64,000 bases of DNA from JAZKBN01 sp040388605 (GTDB lineage Bacteria > Bacteroidota > Bacteroidia > Cytophagales > Flexibacteraceae), in contig JAZKBN010000008.1 in the NCBI GenBank assembly GCA_040388605.1, positions 1-64,000 of the forward strand, given 5' to 3'. The position numbers and the translations under genes are program-made. Numbering within the stretch: position 1 is the first letter of the stretch; each line of letters begins with the position of its first letter. The notes below the pieces were generated by a model, which had not been told where the DNA came from, did no database searches, and was given only the letters and a program-made list of their open reading frames with translations. Shown here piece after piece: positions 7,643-16,904 of the stretch.

Positions 7643-10600
7643 TTACGGAGCTGTGGGCGCATCCTGCTTCACTTCAATCCATTTGCCCGTGGTCGATGCG
7701 CTTACCCCGGCATCGTACATGGCTTCGCAACTGATTGCGGGCAGGTAGTAATTGCCGGCATAGGCGGCTTTCAGCACGCTTTTAAACACTTTGCGCTGCC
7801 CCGGCTTCAGGCCGAAGAAGATATACGTACGATCATCCCGAATATCGCGACGGTCGAATTGGGCGTTGGCGAAAGCGGCTTCTGTTTCATCCATGCGTGT
7901 ATTGGTAATTTCCCATCCGCCGGGCACTATTTGGGTGAGGGCCAGGTTCCTGAGCGCAGGGCCAACACCCGGGTGTGTTACAGTAATTACGGCTACAAAA
8001 TCGGTACCTTGGGTGAGTGCGGCCGGGTCTATGGCCTTGCCGACTGCATCTGTATATTTTACCTCCATTTTAATGCCTGCATCGGCTGCCTTTTCAGAAC
8101 CTGCCGGCGGCACACCGGAGCTTATAACCCGCACAAACAGCTTCGCCTTGCCTTTATTGGTAATTCTTACCTGGTTGCTGCCTTGCTGCCTGCTTCCGCC
8201 CGGCTCTGTTTGCAATACCGAAGCCGGAGATTTAAGCTCTGTTGCCTGCCCGTTCAAAACCATGGCCGCATCTATACCCGACGGGCTTCCTGCGCCGTAA
8301 TACCGCGTTAATGCCATCAGCGAAAAGGCGGTGGTTTGGGTGCTCATCCACTCCCCGTTACCTATGTGCCCGGCTATAATGCGGGCCAGGGCTGTTGCTT
8401 CGGCGCGGCGGTTCATTAAGGAAAGGGCGTTGAGCACTATGGCATCATCACGCACATCGCTGCCATAAGTAACATCTGATTCTGAATATGGGCCTATTAC
8501 CGAAGGCAGGTTTTTCACCAGGGCATCGGCCGCATTGGGCTGCCCCGCCAATTGGTATGCCGATGCCAATTGCCATGCCGCCTCGGCACTGAGCCTGCCG
8601 CTTTCACGCAGGCGGTTCATGGCCCGCAGGTTGGCCTTGCCGCCCAGGGCCAGGGTATAAAGGCGGTATGCCTGGATTAAATCTCCCCGGTTAATTTTTT
8701 CAGATTGGAAGGAATTAGCCGTCTTATTCTGCCATGCCAGCCATTTATCGAGCATATTATCAGGCACCTTAAAGCCTTTGGCGCGGGCTTCGAGCAGGAA
8801 GTGGCCGGCATAAGAGGTGGTCCAGCTGTCGGTATCGGGGTCGCCGGGCCAGTAGCTGAAGCTGCCGTCTGAGAGGCGGAAGCGTTGCAGGCGGTCTATG
8901 GCGGCTTTTATGTTGCGTTCAAGAATATTGGGAGCCGGTTGTTTGGCATCAATTAATGCCCCGAGATACAATTGCGGGAAGGCGCTGCTCACCGTTTGCT
9001 CCAGGCAGCCATAGGGGTATTGCACCAGGTAGTTCAGGCGCTGACCAAGGTTCAGGCTGGGGAATGTACTTAGCTCAACCAGCATTTTATTGCTGCCTGC
9101 CATTCCGAAGACCTCGGCGTCTATAGTTCCGCCTGTGCCGGGCTCCAGCTCAAGGGCTGCCACACGGGTGGTTTTCGGGTTGGGGTTGCGTACCTGCAAT
9201 TCCACATCGGTAAAGGCTGTGCCATGACCAGATTTGGCGCTGATTTTAAACCTGGCCACGCCGGTATTCTTGGCTGCCTTTACCCGGAAGAAAACCGTTT
9301 TCTCATCTTCGCCTGTAAAACTGATGCTTTGGCTTGCATTGCCTTTCACCATGGCCATGTTATTGGTGCTTACGGTAATCTGCGTATTGCCAATGCCCTG
9401 TTCAGTTGCGAAAACGTTAACAGGCAACAGCACTTCCTCGCCCGGACCAAGCACACGGGGCAGGGTAGCCAGCAGCATCAGGTTCTGCTTCACCGGCACC
9501 GTTTTTTCCGACGACCCGAAACGACCTTCCTGCGCAGCCACAAGCATTACCCTTACCGAGCCCACATAATTGGGCATGCTCACCCTGTGTTTTGCCTTCG
9601 CACCTTTTGCCAATGCAAAGGGACCAATATACCTCACCACGGGCTTAAACCGGATTGCGTTTCGGCCTTCCTGTGCTTTCAGCTCCATATCTCCGCCTGT
9701 GGCGAGTATGCGGGCATTTTCACCGGCATCGGCCTGCGTTACGTTGTCGAACACATCCCAGGTGCGCACACCCAAGGCCGATGGCATATTGAATGCGTAG
9801 TGGGGGTCAGGGGTTTTAAAGCGGGTAATATCCAACAGGCCTTCATCCACAATGGCGAGGGTATAGCTCATGGGCCTGCCTTTGGCCTCGCTTACATTTA
9901 CATCGAAGCTTTCAAGGGGGTTCAGGCTTGAAGGAAGCGCAATTTGGGGCTCAAGCCGGGTGTCGGGGTTTTCAACATTCAGGCCAACCACGCCGTACAT
10001 GCGCAGGGGCAGGCCGTTAAGGGCCATGCTGTGCTTACGCAAAAGGGTAATATGTGCGTAGGCATTGGGCGCCATATCGGCGGTGGCGGTGAATTTAATT
10101 AAGGTGGCGGTGGCTGCGCCTATATCGCTGCCCGCTTCGGGGGCTGTTCTGCGGAATGCCTTAATAACCCTCGACCCGTTTTCTATGCTGATAAGCATAC
10201 TGCTCCCCGCCGCCGCAGGTACAGATAAAGTAATTTCATCACCGGGCTTATACTTCACCTTATCGGCGCTGAATTGCAGCATGGCGGCAAATTCTTTACC
10301 TTCCGTGCCTTCGGTATCGTACCAGGGGCTGTCCATATACACCACGGCGGTGCTGCGGTGCCCGCTTTCAACATCCTGCACATCAATTACATAGCGGCCC
10401 CAATCTCCGCGATTGACTACAAAGTCGAAAACGGCTTTTCCGTTAACGCTCTCAAGGGCCACGTTTTTATAATTGCTGTACACTTCTGTGCTCAGGTAAA
10501 TGTCGTTATCGGCGTTGCGCTGCCACCACCAGCGCCAATCGAGCTTGTGCATGCTCACCTGCAATTTGCTGCTGACAGGTTTCCCGGAGGCATCAAGGGT

Positions 10601-13432
10601 GGCAATTTGCAGGCTTTGCGGCTTGCCTGTTGCCATAGAGCCTGATTCTTCGGGCAGCTTAATGCCTACGAAACTGTTATAGGGGTACCATGTGAATATC
10701 TGCCTGTCGGTGCTGAACTCGCCGCCGGGTTCATAAACGGTGGTTTTAATAATGGTTTTAACCGCGCCGGGGGCTGCCTCGGGCTTGTTCAGTTTCAGCG
10801 CGAAGCTTAATTGGCCCCTGCTGTCGGTTTCAGCTTCGGCAAGGGTATAGGGCTCATTGCTTACATTCCTGCTTTGGTCATCGAAATTATAGCCCTTGTA
10901 GCCTTTAAAAACGGTTGGCGTTTTTTCGTGGAAGACCTCGACACGGGCGGCAAGATTTTTACCCGTTGCACCGTAAAGCCAGTTAACACCCATGGTAATG
11001 CGTTTGCCCACATCAGAAGGCAGCAGGGTTTCGCCGCCGAAATCGGCATTAATTTTCAGGCGGTTTGGCTTAATGGTTTCTATGCGTATGCTCTTGCTGA
11101 ACTCCGAACCCCCGGCGCTTACGGTAGCGAGCCATAAGCCTGTGGGGGCATCGGCATCGGTCTTGGTTTTGAAGCTGTAAATGCCGCCGGTTTCCTCGGC
11201 GCGCACCATGCGCTGCACGGTATTGCCGTTGGGGTCCTGCAATTCCATAACCACCGGGCGAAGCTTGGGGGCGGCAAGGGCCTTGCCCTTTACTTCCTCG
11301 TTAATAATAAAGCTTAAATACAGGCTGTCGCCGGGACGCCAGACGCCGCGTTCGCCGTAAATAAAGCCTTTGAGGCCTTTTTTAACTTCCTGGCCCTCGG
11401 TTTCAAAATTGCTCATGCTGAGCGCAGTCCCGTTTTGCAGGCTCAGGTAAGCAAACTGACCCTGCCATTCGGCAATGGCAAAGGCGGGTTTACGATCAAG
11501 GTGCCCTGTGGCAAAGCCGCTGTCGTTGGTAACCAGGTTGCCAAGCGGGCGGTTCTGCCTGTCGATCAGGCGGATGGCTGCGCCTGCCAAAGGTTCGGTG
11601 GTACTTATGTTTGTAGCCGAGAAAAACAGGCTGCCGTCTTCGCCCCGCTTGGCCAGCAGGCCGAGGTCTGAGGCCAACAGGTTTTGGCTGATGTTTACCC
11701 GGTGGTGGTAAAACTGCCCGCCTTCGGAATAGATAACACCTTCGTTGCCATACTCCTGCTTGCAGGGGTTCAGGCGATTGGCATAATAATCGTTACCGGC
11801 TTCATCATCATAGTTTTCAGAATTATTGCCGGCCCAATAGGCGGTACCGTAATACAGGTATTCCTTGCCGTCGGCATCATCAAAAGCATCGGGTATGGCA
11901 TCGGCCTCCCCGATTTCCACTTCGCGCATTTCATCGGCGGCAAAGCTTGCCTGCCTGCTGCCGTTGCAGTCATAATAAATCTGCTTATGCGTAAAGCTTA
12001 CCGATACGTTGTACAATGCCCCGGGATCGGTTTTTATAAATTGGCTCAGGTCAAGCTTGTAGCGGTTGGGACGTTCCAGGTTGGCATGCCCGGTACCGGC
12101 CAGGCTTATTGTTTTTTCAAGCACGGGCAGGCCTACTTTATACATATCGCCCTCGGGGTTATCTATACCGGGGTAAGAATACTTTTCGCTCATGATGCCG
12201 AACACATTGGCCGAGGGTATTTTAATAACCCTGACATTTACCGCCTTTACGGCCACGGCCTCGAAGGTCATGAAAAAGCCCTTGGGCGAAGGCACAATCC
12301 AGCCGGCGCTGAGGGCCTTCAGGCTTGGCTTCATGGCATCGAAAGTAACGGAATAGGTAAGGTTAGCCAGTTTTTTACCCGCGCTGTTTTTTATGCCGGG
12401 TTGCAGGGTAACATTGTATTGGCCGGCCAGTTGGCTTGCCGGGTAAATTTTAAGCTCACAGCCGTCGGCAATAATGGCCGATGTGTTTTGCTGCTCGCTT
12501 ACATTGCCGATGCTTACCAGCCCGCTTAAATCTGAGCCGGGCATAACAGGGTCGCTCAGGAAAATGCTCAGGTATTGTTCCGGGACTGATACTGTATTAA
12601 AACGCATCACCTTAAAGCTGTCGAGGGGTGCAATTTCAATGATTTCCTCGTTTTCGTTATCGGCCCCTATGGGTTTGCCGTTGGTATTTATGCTAACTGT
12701 CCCTGTTTGACCGGGCACACGCTTTGCGCCGTGGGCTGTAAAAAAGTGAAGGTGGCCTTCGGCATCATGAGTCCAGGTGATTTGCAGGTGGTTGCCGTTT
12801 TGGGTTACATGCAGGCATTGCTCGGTTTTATGCACATCGGCAAGATCAGCGGTGTGCATAACGCCTTCTATGCTCATATTGGCCGAAGGCTCAGCGCTTT
12901 CGGCAACCGCCTTATTACCTTCCGGGGCCCAGCGAGTAAATTCCGCCGATACCGCCTGCCTGATTACCGCAAAACCAAAAGCAAAGCTTTGCAGCTCCGG
13001 GGCTTTCACCGTTATAATTTTCCCAAGCGATAAGGCGACATCGTAATGTGCGCCGGATGGCATGGGCGCATCTGGGCGAAAAACTATGGTTTGTCCGTCG
13101 GCCCAGGTGGCTTTGCCTGAAATTGCGGGCTCAATTTTGAGCAGGCTTGGGTCAAGGGCTTTGCCGGTTCGGGTACTGTCGTTGTATTCAGCGCTTAAGC
13201 GAATACGCACCGATGAGGCCGAAGCCAAAGTGCCGCCGCTGAATGCGCTGATATAAGCGGCAAAGGCCGGGTTTATGCCCTTTCTTTCCTGCTGCAGCTT
13301 GGGTTTTATCAGGTACTTCAGGCTCCCGCTGTGGCCAATAATATAGGCCGCCGCCGTAGCCGAACCCAAAATAATAAGCACAAGCTTTAATACAGATGCA
13401 ATGGTTTGCTCGGGCGCTGAGGAAGAAGACAT
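7643..13432 (-). CDS. Bacterial alpha-2-macroglobulin family protein, thioester type
   Basis: A 1929-residue protein of the bacterial alpha-2-macroglobulin (MG-domain) family, related to E. coli YfhM, thought to trap attacking proteases in the periplasm. An N-terminal transmembrane anchor (about residues 13-33) replaces the lipobox seen in YfhM. A long series of MG-type beta domains follows, including the GFIYGERGVWRPGDSLYLSF block of the A2M N-terminal region. The thioester motif CLEQ lies at 1476-1479 within QYPYGCLEQTVSSAFPQLYL and is intact, so covalent trapping should be possible. The alpha-helical thioester domain follows, then C-terminal MG domains. In many bacteria the gene pairs with a PBP1C; here the only class A PBP is about 6 kb away. 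Confidence 0.93.
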   Translation of the reverse strand: MSSSSAPEQTIASVLKLVLIILGSATAAAYIIGHSGSLKYLIKPKLQQERKGINPAFAAYISAFSGGTLASASSVRIRLSAEYNDSTRTGKALDPSLLKIEPAISGKATWADGQTIVFRPDAPMPSGAHYDVALSLGKIITVKAPELQSFAFGFAVIRQAVSAEFTRWAPEGNKAVAESAEPSANMSIEGVMHTADLADVHKTEQCLHVTQNGNHLQITWTHDAEGHLHFFTAHGAKRVPGQTGTVSINTNGKPIGADNENEEIIEIAPLDSFKVMRFNTVSVPEQYLSIFLSDPVMPGSDLSGLVSIGNVSEQQNTSAIIADGCELKIYPASQLAGQYNVTLQPGIKNSAGKKLANLTYSVTFDAMKPSLKALSAGWIVPSPKGFFMTFEAVAVKAVNVRVIKIPSANVFGIMSEKYSYPGIDNPEGDMYKVGLPVLEKTISLAGTGHANLERPNRYKLDLSQFIKTDPGALYNVSVSFTHKQIYYDCNGSRQASFAADEMREVEIGEADAIPDAFDDADGKEYLYYGTAYWAGNNSENYDDEAGNDYYANRLNPCKQEYGNEGVIYSEGGQFYHHRVNISQNLLASDLGLLAKRGEDGSLFFSATNISTTEPLAGAAIRLIDRQNRPLGNLVTNDSGFATGHLDRKPAFAIAEWQGQFAYLSLQNGTALSMSNFETEGQEVKKGLKGFIYGERGVWRPGDSLYLSFIINEEVKGKALAAPKLRPVVMELQDPNGNTVQRMVRAEETGGIYSFKTKTDADAPTGLWLATVSAGGSEFSKSIRIETIKPNRLKINADFGGETLLPSDVGKRITMGVNWLYGATGKNLAARVEVFHEKTPTVFKGYKGYNFDDQSRNVSNEPYTLAEAETDSRGQLSFALKLNKPEAAPGAVKTIIKTTVYEPGGEFSTDRQIFTWYPYNSFVGIKLPEESGSMATGKPQSLQIATLDASGKPVSSKLQVSMHKLDWRWWWQRNADNDIYLSTEVYSNYKNVALESVNGKAVFDFVVNRGDWGRYVIDVQDVESGHRSTAVVYMDSPWYDTEGTEGKEFAAMLQFSADKVKYKPGDEITLSVPAAAGSSMLISIENGSRVIKAFRRTAPEAGSDIGAATATLIKFTATADMAPNAYAHITLLRKHSMALNGLPLRMYGVVGLNVENPDTRLEPQIALPSSLNPLESFDVNVSEAKGRPMSYTLAIVDEGLLDITRFKTPDPHYAFNMPSALGVRTWDVFDNVTQADAGENARILATGGDMELKAQEGRNAIRFKPVVRYIGPFALAKGAKAKHRVSMPNYVGSVRVMLVAAQEGRFGSSEKTVPVKQNLMLLATLPRVLGPGEEVLLPVNVFATEQGIGNTQITVSTNNMAMVKGNASQSISFTGEDEKTVFFRVKAAKNTGVARFKISAKSGHGTAFTDVELQVRNPNPKTTRVAALELEPGTGGTIDAEVFGMAGSNKMLVELSTFPSLNLGQRLNYLVQYPYGCLEQTVSSAFPQLYLGALIDAKQPAPNILERNIKAAIDRLQRFRLSDGSFSYWPGDPDTDSWTTSYAGHFLLEARAKGFKVPDNMLDKWLAWQNKTANSFQSEKINRGDLIQAYRLYTLALGGKANLRAMNRLRESGRLSAEAAWQLASAYQLAGQPNAADALVKNLPSVIGPYSESDVTYGSDVRDDAIVLNALSLMNRRAEATALARIIAGHIGNGEWMSTQTTAFSLMALTRYYGAGSPSGIDAAMVLNGQATELKSPASVLQTEPGGSRQQGSNQVRITNKGKAKLFVRVISSGVPPAGSEKAADAGIKMEVKYTDAVGKAIDPAALTQGTDFVAVITVTHPGVGPALRNLALTQIVPGGWEITNTRMDETEAAFANAQFDRRDIRDDRTYIFFGLKPGQRKVFKSVLKAAYAGNYYLPAISCEAMYDAGVSASTTGKWIEVKQDAPTAP

Positions 13433-13698
13433 GGGTATATTGGGGCCGAATGGTTTTCGGGAAGAACCTGGTATGGCGTAATAGTTTTAAAGCAATGTTC
13501 TGACAGCTGTTCGGCAATGGGGTTTAACCGATTCGCAGGCTTTTTAAAGGGGAAAGGTAAGGTATAGTACAGGCATGATCAATCAGTGCCGCGGCTTTAT
13601 TTATTGTTGTAGCTTAAAAACAGGCTTTGGGCTTATTCAAATAATGTTTACGTAACTAAAAACCGGGATGTACAAGCCGTACCAGGATATAAAAATGG

Positions 13699-14298
13699 TC
13701 AGCGGGTGGTATCAGCTGACTGGTTTTCGGGCTTGTACTCTTTAAATAAAAAAGCTTCGTTATGATGCAGTGCCATTGCTATAAAGAGTAATTCATTAAT
13801 GTTTAGCTCAGAATAGTGAAGCACTATGCCCCCCTTTTTTTCGAATTCAAGAAAGGTTCTTTTATGGGTATAAAACCACAATGTTAAGGGCACACCTTTT
13901 AGTTTGATTTGCCCGTTCTTTAAAACAAAAGCCCTTCCTTCATTAATCAGCCTGCCTTTAAATTTCTTTTCAGAAACCGGTAAGTTATCCCTGTAAAAAC
14001 GGAAGCAAACCATTTTGGTCGATGGAAAAGTTACTTCAGTATAGCAGGAAGGTGTGTTAAACCCAGGCAAATCTTTGAAAAACAACAGTTCATAAAAAAG
14101 GTTAAAATCCGGGCCGGAGAAGCTGTCGTTTTGCAACTGAACTTCTGCAAAGTGTTCATACTTTTTATTGAAATGTTTTAAAAAGCCCTCGTCTACCGGC
14201 AGGCACCTGTCCAACTCCGCTTGGTTTGGTTTAAAAACAGCCATGCACGCTGAACAACAAACAAGAAGTAATAAAAACAGGCAAGATCTTATATTCAT
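13699..14298 (-). CDS. Lipoprotein of unknown family (copy 1 of a tandem pair)
   Basis: A 199-residue predicted lipoprotein: hydrophobic segment LFLLLLVCC followed by a lipobox-like SAC around Cys18. I do not recognise the family. It is related to the gene just upstream at 14350-14961: both have KPNQAEL / RPNHAEL, P-V-x-E-x-F-L, a P-G-F-N block, T/V-x-F-P-S-x-K-x-x-x-F-R-F-Y-x-D, and K-R-T-x-L-x-F-x-x-x-x-G-x-V-L-H-Y. The sequence is AT-richer than the neighbouring alpha-2-macroglobulin gene. It is likely held in the periplasmic or outer membrane leaflet. Function unknown. Confidence 0.7.
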   Translation of the reverse strand: MNIRSCLFLLLLVCCSACMAVFKPNQAELDRCLPVDEGFLKHFNKKYEHFAEVQLQNDSFSGPDFNLFYELLFFKDLPGFNTPSCYTEVTFPSTKMVCFRFYRDNLPVSEKKFKGRLINEGRAFVLKNGQIKLKGVPLTLWFYTHKRTFLEFEKKGGIVLHYSELNINELLFIAMALHHNEAFLFKEYKPENQSADTTR

Positions 14299-14349
14299 AA
14301 AAAGTACTGACAGTTATAGCAATTGCAAATGCAAGATATGTAAAAGGGT

Positions 14350-14961
14350 TCATCGCAAAGAATCTTTAACAATTGTCTTGGGTATTTCCCTGAACAAATA
14401 AGCTTTGTGAATCGTGATGTCTGCCATAAATAAAAAGATATGGGCAATGCCGTAGCCGGCATAATGCAGCACCAGGCCCCTGTTTATATCGAATACCAAA
14501 TAGGTTCTTTTGTGGCTTTGATTTTCAAAAATAATGGGCAAGCCAAAGTATTGAAACTTACTGTTTCTAAGCCTGAATGCATAGCCTTTCTCAACCAATT
14601 TGCCTTTAAATATGGTGTCTAAAATCAACAAGCTGTCTTTATAAAATCTGAACCTCGCCCGTTTTGCCGATGGGAAATTCACATGAACAGAACAGTCTGC
14701 CGAATTAAAGCCGGGTAAGCGCTTAAAGAACAAACCGGAGTAAAAATCATAAAAATAAAAAGAGGTATTGCTTGAACGGTCAGTGTATTGCAATACTTCT
14801 TCCGCAGCATTTTCGAACCTGCTGTCGAACTCAAGTAAGAACTCTTCTTTAACCGGCATGCGGTGCGCCAGCTCGGCATGGTTGGGCCGGTAATGCGCAA
14901 AACCTATGCAGCCGGAACAAACGGTAAGCAGCAGTATATACAGGCAAAAGGTTTTATACAT
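14350..14961 (-). CDS. Lipoprotein of unknown family (copy 2 of a tandem pair)
   Basis: A 203-residue predicted lipoprotein related to the product of 13699-14298. The start at 14961 (MYKTFCLYILLL) is chosen because it sits directly at the signal peptide; the lipobox-like CSGC ends near residue 18 of this form. Shared blocks are RPNHAEL, P-V-K-E-E-F-L, PGFNSADC, FPSAKRARFRFYKDSL and SHKRTYLVFDINRGLVLHY. The two genes are 51 bp apart on the same strand, the usual layout of a recent tandem duplication. No catalytic residues stand out. Confidence 0.7.
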   Translation of the reverse strand: MYKTFCLYILLLTVCSGCIGFAHYRPNHAELAHRMPVKEEFLLEFDSRFENAAEEVLQYTDRSSNTSFYFYDFYSGLFFKRLPGFNSADCSVHVNFPSAKRARFRFYKDSLLILDTIFKGKLVEKGYAFRLRNSKFQYFGLPIIFENQSHKRTYLVFDINRGLVLHYAGYGIAHIFLFMADITIHKAYLFREIPKTIVKDSLR

Positions 14962-15304
14962 AAGAATATGGTTTGGCGGCAACCTGCAAACCGCTTACAA
15001 GGTATATTTTTTTGCCTGAACGGCATTTATGCCATGTTATTGCCAAGGTCAACAGAGACGGTTTTGAAGAAAGTGTTGGTGCCCGGCTTCAAACCACAAG
15101 ATCAAAAAACAAAAAAAAAGGGCACTCCCGAACCGGCAATATTTAATGCATAAGCGCCGTTAAGCCAATGTTATGAATGCCTTTGGCTGCACAAATAAAT
15201 GAAGCAGGATTGGCATTCGGCAAAATAAGCTACTTTTGTTTCCCTAACCTGTTGTTTACAGGCTTCCCGGCCTTGGTCGGGGGGCATCAGCAAAAAACGC
15301 ATCT
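14962..15304. other. Intergenic, 343 bp, holds the exbB promoter
   Basis: Spacer between divergent genes. The only clear element is the promoter listed at 15210-15238. Poly-A tracts around 15106-15119 are not part of a hairpin. No gene is supported. Confidence 0.5.
15210..15238 (+). promoter_or_regulatory. Bacteroidota-type promoter for exbB
   Basis: A perfect -7 box TACTTTTG (15231-15238) with TTG at 15210-15212, 18 bases upstream. This fits the TTTG / TAnnTTTG promoter pattern of Bacteroidota. It leaves a leader of roughly 60 bases before exbB. Confidence 0.55.
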
Positions 15305-16012
15305 ATGTCATTATCACTTATTTTGCTCCAGGCCGTACCCATTGTTACCGATACCGCCGCCGCTGTCCACTCTGCCGCCACCGGTCCCGGTGACGACCTG
15401 AGCGTACTCAGCCTGCTCGTAAAAGGCGGACCAATTATGTTCCCCATCGGTTTTTTGAGCTTTGTGGCACTCTTTCTTTTTATTGAGCGCTGGCTGTATA
15501 TTAACCGTGTAAGCAAGGTAGACCCCAACCTGCTTTCCGAAGTACGCAAGCGGCTCTTCGACGGCAATATAAAATCTGCCATAGACTACTGCGCCAAAAG
15601 CGAGCTCCCTGTAGCCCGTATGATTGAAAAGGGCCTTATGCGCATGGGCAGCCCCATTCGCGATATTGAAAGCGCCATTGAAAACACCGGCCGCGTAGAG
15701 ATTTACAAAATGGAAAAGAACCTGAGCATACTGTCGGCCATTGCAGCCATAGCGCCCATGTTCGGCTTTTTGGGTACCGTAATGGGTATGATTAAGTCTT
15801 TCTACAACATCTCTATTTCCGATAACATCAGCATAGGCATTATTGCCGAAGGTATTTACGAGAAAATGATCACATCGGCCAGCGGGCTTATAGTGGGTGT
15901 GCTTGCCTACATTTTCTTCACCACCCTGAGCACCATGATAGACCGCGCCACCCACCGCATGGAGCTGGCCGCCGTAGATTTTATGGACCTGCTTCACAAA
16001 CCCGTAGCCTGA
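15305..16012 (+). CDS. exbB: ExbB/TolQ/MotA-family proton channel subunit
   Basis: A 235-residue inner-membrane protein of the MotA/TolQ/ExbB family. With ExbD it converts the proton gradient into force, usually for TonB-dependent outer-membrane transport. Three transmembrane segments are visible: around residues 41-62 (IMFPIGFLSFVALFLFIERWL), 142-165 (AIAAIAPMFGFLGTVMGMIK) and 185-205. The APMFGFLGTVMGMI stretch is the signature of the family. The exbD partner begins 96 bp downstream. No TonB gene follows, so whether it serves TonB or a Tol/gliding-type machine cannot be decided here. Confidence 0.92.
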   Translation: MSLSLILLQAVPIVTDTAAAVHSAATGPGDDLSVLSLLVKGGPIMFPIGFLSFVALFLFIERWLYINRVSKVDPNLLSEVRKRLFDGNIKSAIDYCAKSELPVARMIEKGLMRMGSPIRDIESAIENTGRVEIYKMEKNLSILSAIAAIAPMFGFLGTVMGMIKSFYNISISDNISIGIIAEGIYEKMITSASGLIVGVLAYIFFTTLSTMIDRATHRMELAAVDFMDLLHKPVA

Positions 16013-16108
16013 TATGGTTTCGTATGAAATGCATCAGCAGGGTTTAATTAACCCGCTTGGTGCAGGCCTTACAAACCCAATGTTCAGCCCAAACAGCCCC
16101 AAAGCCTG

Positions 16109-16507
16109 ATGCAACTGCGCCGAAAAAAACAAGGGCATGCCGGGGTGGAAGCCGGTTCGCTCTCCGATATACTTTTCTTCCTCATGCTCTTCTTCCTGAT
16201 GGTGAGCACACTGGCCAGCCCCAACGCCATTAAGCTGTTGCTGCCCAAAGCCGCCACAGGCCAAACCGTTCCCAAGCATACCATTAACCTGAGCGTTAAG
16301 GCCGATATGAGCATTTTTATCGACAAAGACCCCGTAGCCCTTGCCGATCTCGAAAATGCACTGAAGCTGCATGCCACCGGCGCCGAAAACCCCACCGTTG
16401 TGCTTCGCATAGATAAAAGCGTAACCGTTGAAAACCTGATACAGGTGGTAGATGCCGTAAACAAAGCCAAAATACCCATGGTTATAGCAACAGAGAAGAG
16501 CAAGTAA
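16109..16507 (+). CDS. exbD: ExbD/TolR biopolymer transport protein
   Basis: A 132-residue partner of ExbB. It has a short basic cytoplasmic N terminus, a single transmembrane helix (SLSDILFFLMLFFLMVSTLA, about residues 17-36) carrying the conserved Asp20 needed for proton use, and a periplasmic domain ending in the usual VDAVNKAKIPMVIATE strand. The length and layout are typical. It is co-directional with exbB and separated by 96 bp, so one transcript is likely. Confidence 0.92.
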   Translation: MQLRRKKQGHAGVEAGSLSDILFFLMLFFLMVSTLASPNAIKLLLPKAATGQTVPKHTINLSVKADMSIFIDKDPVALADLENALKLHATGAENPTVVLRIDKSVTVENLIQVVDAVNKAKIPMVIATEKSK

Positions 16508-16611
16508 GGCTGTTTTCGCTGCGTATTCTTTGGCATCAGTTTGGCCTTAAAAACTACATAACACCCTGTTTGCCTCAAGAATGCGGGTGAATAGGGTGTT
16601 AATATTTTAAG

Positions 16612-16619
16612 TATATTTG
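16612..16619 (+). promoter_or_regulatory. -7 box abutting the start of a possible leaderless gene
   Basis: TATATTTG is a perfect TAnnTTTG match ending 3 bases before the ATG at 16623. If used, transcription would begin at or next to the start codon. No good TTTG element lies 18-20 bases upstream, so this remains tentative. Confidence 0.35.
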
Positions 16620-16622
16620 TAT

Positions 16623-16904
16623 ATGGAAAACGGGAACATAAAAAACGGAAACGAAGTTTGGGCCGGTAAACCCGAGCTTGACGAAGAAAGTGAAGGCTTC
16701 ATTGATTTTCTGCGGGCAGTAGGCAAAGAGGCCGGTGAGAATGCAATACGAGTGGCCAGGGTGTTACAAATACCCATTACCTCGTTGGTAGGCAACCAGG
16801 TTGTTACCAAATACCCCGATGGCCGCATTGAAGTAATATCTGAAATTCCGGAACGGATGCCTTCACCTTTCAAAAAAGGAGTGGTTTATTATGCCAAGAA
16901 GTAA
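16623..16904 (+). CDS. Small protein upstream of a zeta-toxin-like kinase, possible antitoxin
   Basis: A 93-residue acidic protein. I do not recognise the family. The ATG at 16623 is chosen over a TTG two codons earlier. The middle reads as a helix (EGFIDFLRAVGKEAGENAIRVARVL written as two overlapping runs of hydrophobic heptads), and the C-terminal half as beta strands (VVTKYPDGRIEVI). It overlaps the following kinase gene by 14 bp, and the pair has its own -7 box, so the two are expressed together. Position and overlap suggest an antitoxin or chaperone for the kinase; there is no DNA-binding motif that I can see. A plain conserved hypothetical protein remains possible. Confidence 0.65.
   Translation: MENGNIKNGNEVWAGKPELDEESEGFIDFLRAVGKEAGENAIRVARVLQIPITSLVGNQVVTKYPDGRIEVISEIPERMPSPFKKGVVYYAKK

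Noticed and set aside
11684..12529. 281-codon open frame opposite the alpha-2-macroglobulin gene
   Set aside because: An antisense shadow of a strongly coding region; composition follows the reverse complement of that gene.
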